From Anastrepha obliqua (lineage: Eukaryota; Arthropoda; Insecta; Diptera; Tephritidae): a stretch of DNA of 64,000 nt. Shown piece after piece: positions 57,030 through 64,000 of this stretch (within the stretch, counting starts at the first letter, position 1; every line of letters begins with the position of its first letter). Location: positions 78,680,001 to 78,744,000 of the forward strand of contig NC_072895.1 in NCBI RefSeq assembly GCF_027943255.1, written 5' to 3'. The translations under genes were made by a program, and so were the position numbers. The notes under the pieces were generated by a model. That model was not told the DNA's origin, ran no database searches, and was given only the letters and a program-made list of their open reading frames with translations.

Positions 57030-58806
57030 TTTATCGGTACTCAGGAGATTGGTGCGTAGAGGTACACCGCAAGGTGGAGTCCTCTCACCGTTTTTAGGGA
57101 ACGCAGTCGTAAATAAACTTCTGTTAATACTGGAATAGGTGGGTTGTAAGGTGCAAGCTTACGCCGGTGATGTTGTTATTGCTGTCTCTGGTAAATTGGT
57201 ATCCACATTAAGAGACCTAACGCAAAATGCTCTAGATACACTTTCTAGGTGGGCAGAAAAGTGTGGTGTCAACCCAGGCGAGACATAGTTCATATTGTTT
57301 ATTAGGAAACATATAATCCCTCAGCTAAGTCCAATTATGCTCAAGGGGGAAGCTCTTGTGATTTCGGAAGAAACAAAGTACTTGGGACTAAACATAGATA
57401 GGAAATTGACTTCGAAGTCAAACATCTTAGAAAGAATTAGGAAAGCGAACCTAGCTTTTCATGCCTGTAAGAGCGCTTTAGGTAAGACCTGGGAAATTAA
57501 ATCTAAGGTTGCTCATTGCTTTATACTGCTGTCATCAAACCCATTCTTCTATATGGAAATGTTGTCAGGTGGTGTGCTATGCAGAAAAAAACCTATTCTA
57601 ATCGATTGAATAAGGTGCAGAGATCAGCGGAATTAGCAATATGTGGCGTCATGAAAACCATGCCATCCATGGCTTTAGGTATCATATTACATCTGCTACC
57701 CCTAGATCTCTTCTGCAAATACTCAGCGCCCTGCTCCGCTTTAAGGCTCAGAGCGAGCTCACAATGGAAGACTGTCACACATGGAGATTCAACCATCTTA
57801 GACTCCTATACGGATATACTCAGTGATTGTGATTAGCGCCATCCCATTCTCTGCTTCGAAAGAATTTCTCAATGAAAATCCCTTCTTGACTGGAATGGCT
57901 TGAAGAAGATTCATCACCCAACACACCCGTTAAGATATCCACGGACGGATCTAAAATGGATACCGGTGTAGGATCAGGGTTATATTGCAAAGAGCTTTTT
58001 ATCAGTGAACTTCAAACCTTTAAACTACCGGTCACTGTAGTGTTTTTCAGGCGGAAATAAACGCTATTCATGAAGCCTTAAGATGGTTAGAGATTAACAG
58101 AATATCTTCACCAGATATCTGCTTCTATCAGACAGCCAAGCTTCCGTACGAGCCCTGGATGCATTCCAAACAACGTCAAGGAGTATCTTACGTTGTCGCC
58201 AATCTCTAAATGAGATGGCCAAGCAATATTGTATAACCTTATGCTGGGTTCCAGGCCACAGAGATATACCAGGGAACTGTAGGGCAGACCAACTTGCAAC
58301 AAAAGGTACTTGTATGCCAAACATAAGTAATTTTATGGAGATACCTCTCGCAAGTTGTAAGCTCCTTATAGGGACGCACTTACCATATCAGTTCTGCAAA
58401 TCAAAGATGGATTAGCGTTAACACCTGTGAAATTGCTAGGCAAACATGGCCAGGGCTAAATCTGTGGCTGCCCAAGACTATTATAATATTGAGTAGACTT
58501 CAAATTAAAACCTTAGTAGGGGCCCTCACAGGACATTGTCTCATAGGAAATCACGCAAGGAGATTAGGCGTTTACATGCATGATTTCTGTCGTAGCTGCA
58601 GGAATGAGGAGGAGTTGCAAACAATTCAACACCTTCTACTACTTAATGAATATAGATAATCTATACATTTTAGGTATCAAGAACCTTTTACGCTTTGTCA
58701 TCAACTCAGGATAGTTCAATATGGAAGGGCAAATGTAGCCCAGCCCCTGCGGCATCGCTGTCTCTATGTGCGATGCGGCTGCCAAACCAAACCTACCCTA
58801 ACCTAA
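57030..58806 (+). pseudogene. LOA/R1-like LINE: RT end, RNase H and 3' tail
   Basis: Starts inside the reverse transcriptase: RRGTPQGGVLSP near 57055-57090, then YAGDVVI near 57161-57181, where the second catalytic Asp pair YADD has become YAGD. Next are TKYLGLNIDRKL near 57375-57410, YTAVIKPILLYGNVV near 57517-57560 and LLPLDLF near 57690-57712. The RNase H relic has STDGSKMDTGVGSG near 57938-57980 and WVPGHRDIPGNCRADQLATK near 58245-58305. A C-terminal block, LTGHCLIGNHARRLG near 58527-58570, precedes a non-coding end with CCTACCCTAACCTAA at 58790-58806. 5'-truncated with several stops. Confidence 0.87.
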
Positions 58807-60498
58807 ATAATTTATAACATACTATGGATGTTTTCTGTTTATGAGGAATTTTATTATTTTTCTTTCAGGGGAAGCAAGAAGTGGCTGATTAAAGGTAAAT
58901 TGCAAACATCTTGTTAAGCGCCGTAGTTCGAATAAAAATAGTAAAAACTAAAAGGATTTAAATTTTTTCATGTTTTCCTTTAAAACAACAACTTTAAACA
59001 ACGTCTTTTGAAAGACCATTTATTATGGACGAAGTGCCGTTATTAGATAATCAATTCGATGATGTAAAAGACACTTTCCTATACACCTATACACCTCTTT
59101 GCTATCCCTATAACGCTCCATTATTCAAAGCAGTGCTAGATTCCTCTTGACACTTTCGGTTCTTCATGCTACTATTTCTTTCACAATTTCATCTTAGCAA
59201 ACTGATTCGTGATCGTAAGAATTAAGAGGATAGTCTAACGCTACAATGCTATGCCTTGCTAGAAACCTTTTGAAAGACAAGACGGAATGAGCCAGTGTAT
59301 TGTCTTAACGAAGAGTCTATAAGTAGTCATTTCACAATTTGGGTTTTTTTTTTCTTTTATGAAGTTCTCGGAACAAAACTGTTGGTGAAACTATACTTGT
59401 AGTAATAAAATACAACTTCTCTTTGATAACGCTATTAACGCTTTAAATAGCTCGGAGACATACGAGAGCTTCGAAATGGTGCTATAATAACTTCTTACTA
59501 CTTAAAAAAATGCCGAAATTGATGTTAATTTCCAATCATCAATAAAGTTTCCAGAAGACAATGATTTATTGAAAATCCATTTTAAGAAAGATACAATCTC
59601 TAGACAATCTTTTTAAGAAAAATTTAAGGGAGTCCATCCGCATCAGTTTGTATATAAAGTTTTAGCCTAAAAGGCCAAAAATTACCAAAATTTTATGAAA
59701 TTAATTGATTAGATGAGAACAGAGTTTCTGAAACATCAAAATTAACATCACCTTGGACAAAATTCAATTTGAAAAACTCAGCTAACAAATTAGGTACTTT
59801 GGTAGATGTTTTCAGAAATTTTGTACCAAGGCTTACTGCAGATGGCACCCCGGGAAAGATTTTTATATTTAACGCAATGCCAAAGGACCTTATTGCTAAA
59901 TTTAATATTCGACTTGATTTTAAGCATATAATTACTGAAAAGAAATTCATTTAAATACTTAAGTTGTCTCTAATAGTGCTGAAATTTAGAAAAGAAAATT
60001 TTATTACTACTTTTTCTAGGCATTTTATAAAACTTATTTTATAAAACTACCAGTTAAATTACCTTAGCTTAAGTTACTTAGTTACGTTAATCAAAGAAGC
60101 TTACACGGCCTCTTTTTATTCAAGGGAGTTAAAAACAATTTTCAGCACACGAGACGTAAGATTTGAGGAAGGAGGAAAAATTATACACAATTCTTTCTAC
60201 TTTAAGCCCTAATGAGACATGGTGTCTAGGTTAAAGTGGAAAAATGATTGATAAATATTTATAGTGAGATTGCCATTAACAAACACAGGATCAAGAAATC
60301 TTCCAAGCTTGTTTACTAAATTGTTAGTTTGAACTAAACCAGGGCTTAAAGAAGTTTGCTAAATGAGCAGATTCATACGTTGTAAAAAAGTGGAAGAAAC
60401 TCCGTTGAGGAAGAAACTCCGATAATGAAAGAACAACGCATCACCTGTGCATAAAAAAGCTAGATATGTATAGAATTATTTGCAAAATACTAAATTAA
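58807..60498. other. Intergenic stretch, unassigned
   Basis: AT-rich with no recognised gene. Short frames at 59693-59954 on both strands are not family-like. Confidence 0.3.
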
Positions 60499-61146
60499 TA
60501 TTGGGTAGTCGAAAAAGTCGTTTCGTATTTTGTCAATAGATGTCGTTGGAGTCATCTATCTCCAGTGCTACCAATCACATTGTGTCATATCATATGATGT
60601 TAGAAAGGTGACATTTTAGGCTTCATTTAACCAAAAAAACAAAATTAAATTCGGAGAAGTTGAAAAAAAGTTATAGCTGTTCAAAAATGAGTGAAAATAA
60701 TGAAGAAATTTGCAATATTTTGAAATTTTTGTATAAAAAAGGGAAGAGTGCCACGCAAGCCACCAATGAAATTTGTGAAGTTTACGGAGACGATGCTGTA
60801 TCAGTTCGTGTAGCACAACAATGGTTCGGCTGGGAAGTTTTGATGCATCCACCATATAGCCCTGACCTGGCACCATCGGACGACCATTTGTTTCGGTCAA
60901 TGCAGAACTCCCTTAATGGAGTAAAGTTGGCTTTAAGAGAAGCCTGTGAAAATTACTTGCCGCAGTTTTTCGCCGAGAAACCACAAAAGTTTTACACTGA
61001 TGGAATAATGTCTCTAGAAGAAAAATAGCTAAAGGTGGTCGACCAAAATGGTACATATTTGGTTTAATAAAGTTCATTATAAATATAAAACAAAATGAGT
61101 TTAAGTTTGATTAGAAATACGAAAAGACTTTTTCGACTACCCAATA
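60499..61146 (+). mobile_element. Internally deleted mariner (644 bp) with intact TIRs
   Basis: Element 60501-61144, with TA at 60499-60500 and 61145-61146. The left end TTGGGTAGTCGAAAAAGTCG continues to TTTCGTATTT; the right end is its complement with about one mismatch in 29. The coding frame 60687-61028 (true ATG) reads MSENNEEICNILKFLYKKGK, then joins the N-terminal HTH (RVAQQWFG) directly to the last catalytic block YSPDLAPSD near 60856-60882, and ends in FAEKPQKFYTDGIM. It is a continuous fusion frame of 113 codons lacking the first two catalytic residues. Confidence 0.93.
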
Positions 61147-64000
61147 TATTTCACCTTGGCTTCCTTCCTGTTCAGTACTTTTTATTGCAATGCAAGGTGC
61201 CCATATTTTTATACCATGCTTTCCATCCTCTGATGGAATGTTTTATTGAAAGCCACGAAGTGACACTAACTGCTCATCAACTGTGATGTTCTTGTGTACG
61301 ACTAGATGATATATAAATTTTCACTGGTTAATCCATTTGTTTTTTAAATGGGTGTTAATTTGTCGTTTACCGTTTTGAAGAGATTAGCAGTTCATAAAAC
61401 ACTGCAAACTCATCAAGAGTCGCAAAATTCGTTGCTCTTACTTTCGTCAGATGGCACTTGCACCATACGATTTATATGCCCCAGCCGTTATTTGTAAACC
61501 GATGCATGTGTTCAGCTTCAACGTATCTATGCTGTCCAATTTTGGTCAATTACCTCCAGTCATTGTATGTTCTCATTATATTAATAACAAATCGAAATAG
61601 ATTTAATATCCGCTACAACAAATGTGGAGGATATCAATTTGATCGATACAATTTGATTTCGAGCGGTTCACACTGCTACAACCATAACAAAAATAGTTTA
61701 CTAGGCTTCTTTTGTCACATTCATTCTTACTTTTTGACAAGCAAACAGATTGATTTCTAAAGTGTACTATCTTCTACTTACAAATTGTAAATAATTTTGG
61801 TTGAAGGTGACCGACCCAGACTCCCTTTTTCATCTCCATTCCTTACATCAAATATGTCATCATCTTCACCATCCGTTACTTGACAAAACTCAAAATCGCT
61901 AAGAAACTAATCAAAATACACAGAAAAACCGATAGAAACACATGAGAATTAAAATATGAAGTTGAACTTTACTCTTCTTTGTGCTATTACTCCAAATTAT
62001 CTGTTTGTTAAAAAAAGATGAGTTTTGAAGAGTCGGTCGAAATATGCTGCCCTGAAATATGCCCTGCTTACCATTTATGTATTTCTGCAGCCCGAGTTAA
62101 TTTTATTTGGATTATTCTTTCAGATGAGTACACCATAAAATTGATGATTTGGTCTTACAAACAAAACTTAGGAAAGCTCTAAACCCACTTAATCCATTAG
62201 TAGTAATAAAATCTGGCTAATAAATACTTCAAAGTTATCTAGGGCAAACTTCTCCACCAATTTCTATGTGCTTTAAATATTGCCCTACAAATAACATTTG
62301 CATAGCAGAAAGGCAATCGGAGGCCTACTTATTGCTGTCGGAAACATACGAGTATATACGAGTGAACTTATTTTGCCCACGATAATTATATATTATATAA
62401 GGGCTATACTTATATAAAAACATTGAATATTTCGCTAAGAATTCTGTATAAAGTAGGCAATAATTTACCTTAGTGGCTGTAGGTAATTTTCTTGTAAAAT
62501 ACTTATTGCAAGCCCCTACAGGAAAGGAAAGGAATTTCCTTTGTGAGCATAGAGAATATCAACAACTTTCATTAAAGAAACGAGTAGAATGTATGGTACT
62601 CAAAACCTTTGCAAAGTTGTGGTTCAAAACAATGACGTCAGGATTAAAAGTAGATATTTTCACCAAATGGCTCTTGTATTAACATTAGTGAGTTCATCAA
62701 ACTTATATTAATGTTTAAATATGGGAGTATGAAGATTGGAATGCGGTAATACCAAGAGAATAAAACCAGAACTGTACATGCATACGTACGCATATTTCAC
62801 TGATCCTTCTCCCAACTCTTTATTGTCGTCTATTTACTACTCTATTTTTATGTAAGTTAGACCTAAACCGTTTTAAAGCAGGTATACCTGTACAAGACTG
62901 TGTGTTCGTCTAAACAAGTCTGCAGCAGAAAATGGTAAGAAATATGGTAAAAGAGCTTTGGAGCCACAACATACATACAAATACTACACTTGAGTAGTCA
63001 ACGCCAGCTTGACTAGCAAACGCAAATTAACCACTGGCAGCCACTCATTGAATGTATGCATACCCACATTTGCACATATGTGTATGTATTTACATGCATA
63101 CGATGTAGCTATGTGCATATCAGAAATATACATACATATGTACTATCGATCAACAGTTGAACGACCTGAGTGGTACACCGGCAGTAAAATTGTCTACCAT
63201 CGTCAGTGATTCAACGTTAATATTTAATAGTCTACTTTAACATCTGAAATTCAATAGAATAACAATAAAATAATAATACAAAATTTTATGCAACTAAACT
63301 GAGCGAAATTGTATCAAAGTTGATGGCTAAATATCTTTTCAAACAGATTCGTTGTTGTTTGCTAAGTATAATTAAATAGCTCAGGTAACCAACAACGTAT
63401 TGCGGAGGAAGATCGGTCAACTCACCCAATCGGTAGCAAGATTTGCTCACTTTCGCCTCTGTGTACTGGGACTTCAGTTATTGTTCTAGGACAGAGATTT
63501 GAAGAGCTTAGTGATATTTCCACAACTCTCAACTTGTGCGCAATTGTGGTCGAAAATTGGATTGACGAATCGACTCTGTCCAGCGGATCAGCGCATGAGC
63601 GAATTCAGATATAGCTTTTATAGGGGAAGAATAGAAAAAGCTTATGAAAAATTATTAAAATTAAAATTATTATTAATTCAAATACTAAATATTAATTAAA
63701 ACTATTTACATATGTAACTTAAGGTGGTTCAATTTATTGCTCTTTTCAGTGGGGAATACTTTAGCGGTACACTTTTTCTTGTTCCCCTGTTTTCTTTCCT
63801 TGTTCAGCAAACTCGACGGAAGGGTGTCCTACACAGCTTCTTTGCCTTAGTACGAATAGACATTTCGATCTGTTAGTTTAACTCAAAAGCACGTCCTAGT
63901 TTTTGATCCATTTCATTTTCTGCAGTTATATCTCATTGACCTTATCGGTCATAAACGACGGCATACCCAATACATGGCGTAACAGTCACTCAATACCGTT
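61147..64000. other. Right end of window, unassigned
   Basis: AT-rich with ATGT/ACAT runs near 63080-63140. The open frames (for example 62473-62682 and 63499-63699) are short and unrecognised. No transposon motif was noticed. Confidence 0.3.

Overview
The window looks like nuclear DNA of a higher (cyclorrhaphan) fly, most likely a tephritid fruit fly. It is AT-rich, has many short ATGT/ACAT microsatellites, and carries two conserved insect genes with GT-AG introns in a dense bed of decayed transposons. The tephritid assignment is inference: the beta-tubulin matches the Drosophila 60D paralogue type, and the DD41D-spaced mariner relics resemble the group I associate with Ceratitis and relatives.

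Host genes. (1) A complete beta-tubulin gene of the betaTub60D (beta3) type runs on the + strand from 129 to 33964 in four coding exons (129-185, 31517-31625, 32702-32946, 33011-33964; 454 aa). It has the 6-residue insertion that marks this isoform and an intron 1 of about 31.3 kb. (2) A complete imaginal disc growth factor gene (chitinase-like GH18, Idgf6-like) lies on the - strand in three coding exons (50616-50721, 49411-49968, 48706-49346; 434 aa). The two genes are tail to tail, about 14.7 kb apart.

Intron 1 of the tubulin gene (186-31516) holds nearly all the left half of the window: a 135-bp tandem duplication, a deleted mariner (6011-6524), a LINE reverse-transcriptase relic (7466-9056), a TIR-bounded DNA transposon encoding a little-characterised transposase-like protein (11662-13762), copies of a tRNA-headed SINE family, a (CAA)-tailed hairpin repeat family, a Tc1 relic split by a SINE (17706-19470), an I-type LINE RNase H relic (21629-22707), another Tc1 relic (about 26470) and a MITE with near-perfect 30-bp TIRs (28595-28861).

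Between the genes (34.7-48.6 kb) a LINE is broken by a Tc1-like element that is itself broken by a mariner (35640-39095). Two inverted DD41D mariner relics (40791-41664 and 46002-47208), three older mariner fragments and several MITE-like repeats follow. Right of the Idgf gene (51-64 kb) are a MITE, an RTE-like LINE tail, an I-clade LINE with a 613-bp deleted mariner inside it (52400-55336), another DD41D-type relic abutting a SINE, a LOA/R1-like LINE ending in a CCTAACC-type tail (57030-58806) and a 644-bp deleted mariner (60501-61144). The last 2.9 kb hold nothing I recognise.

I found no bacterial, viral, CRISPR, rRNA or canonical tRNA features. All mobile-element coding regions appear broken. 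The strongest leads are the TIR element at 11662-13762, the three-level nest at 35.6-39.1 kb, and the hairpin/(CAA) repeat family.
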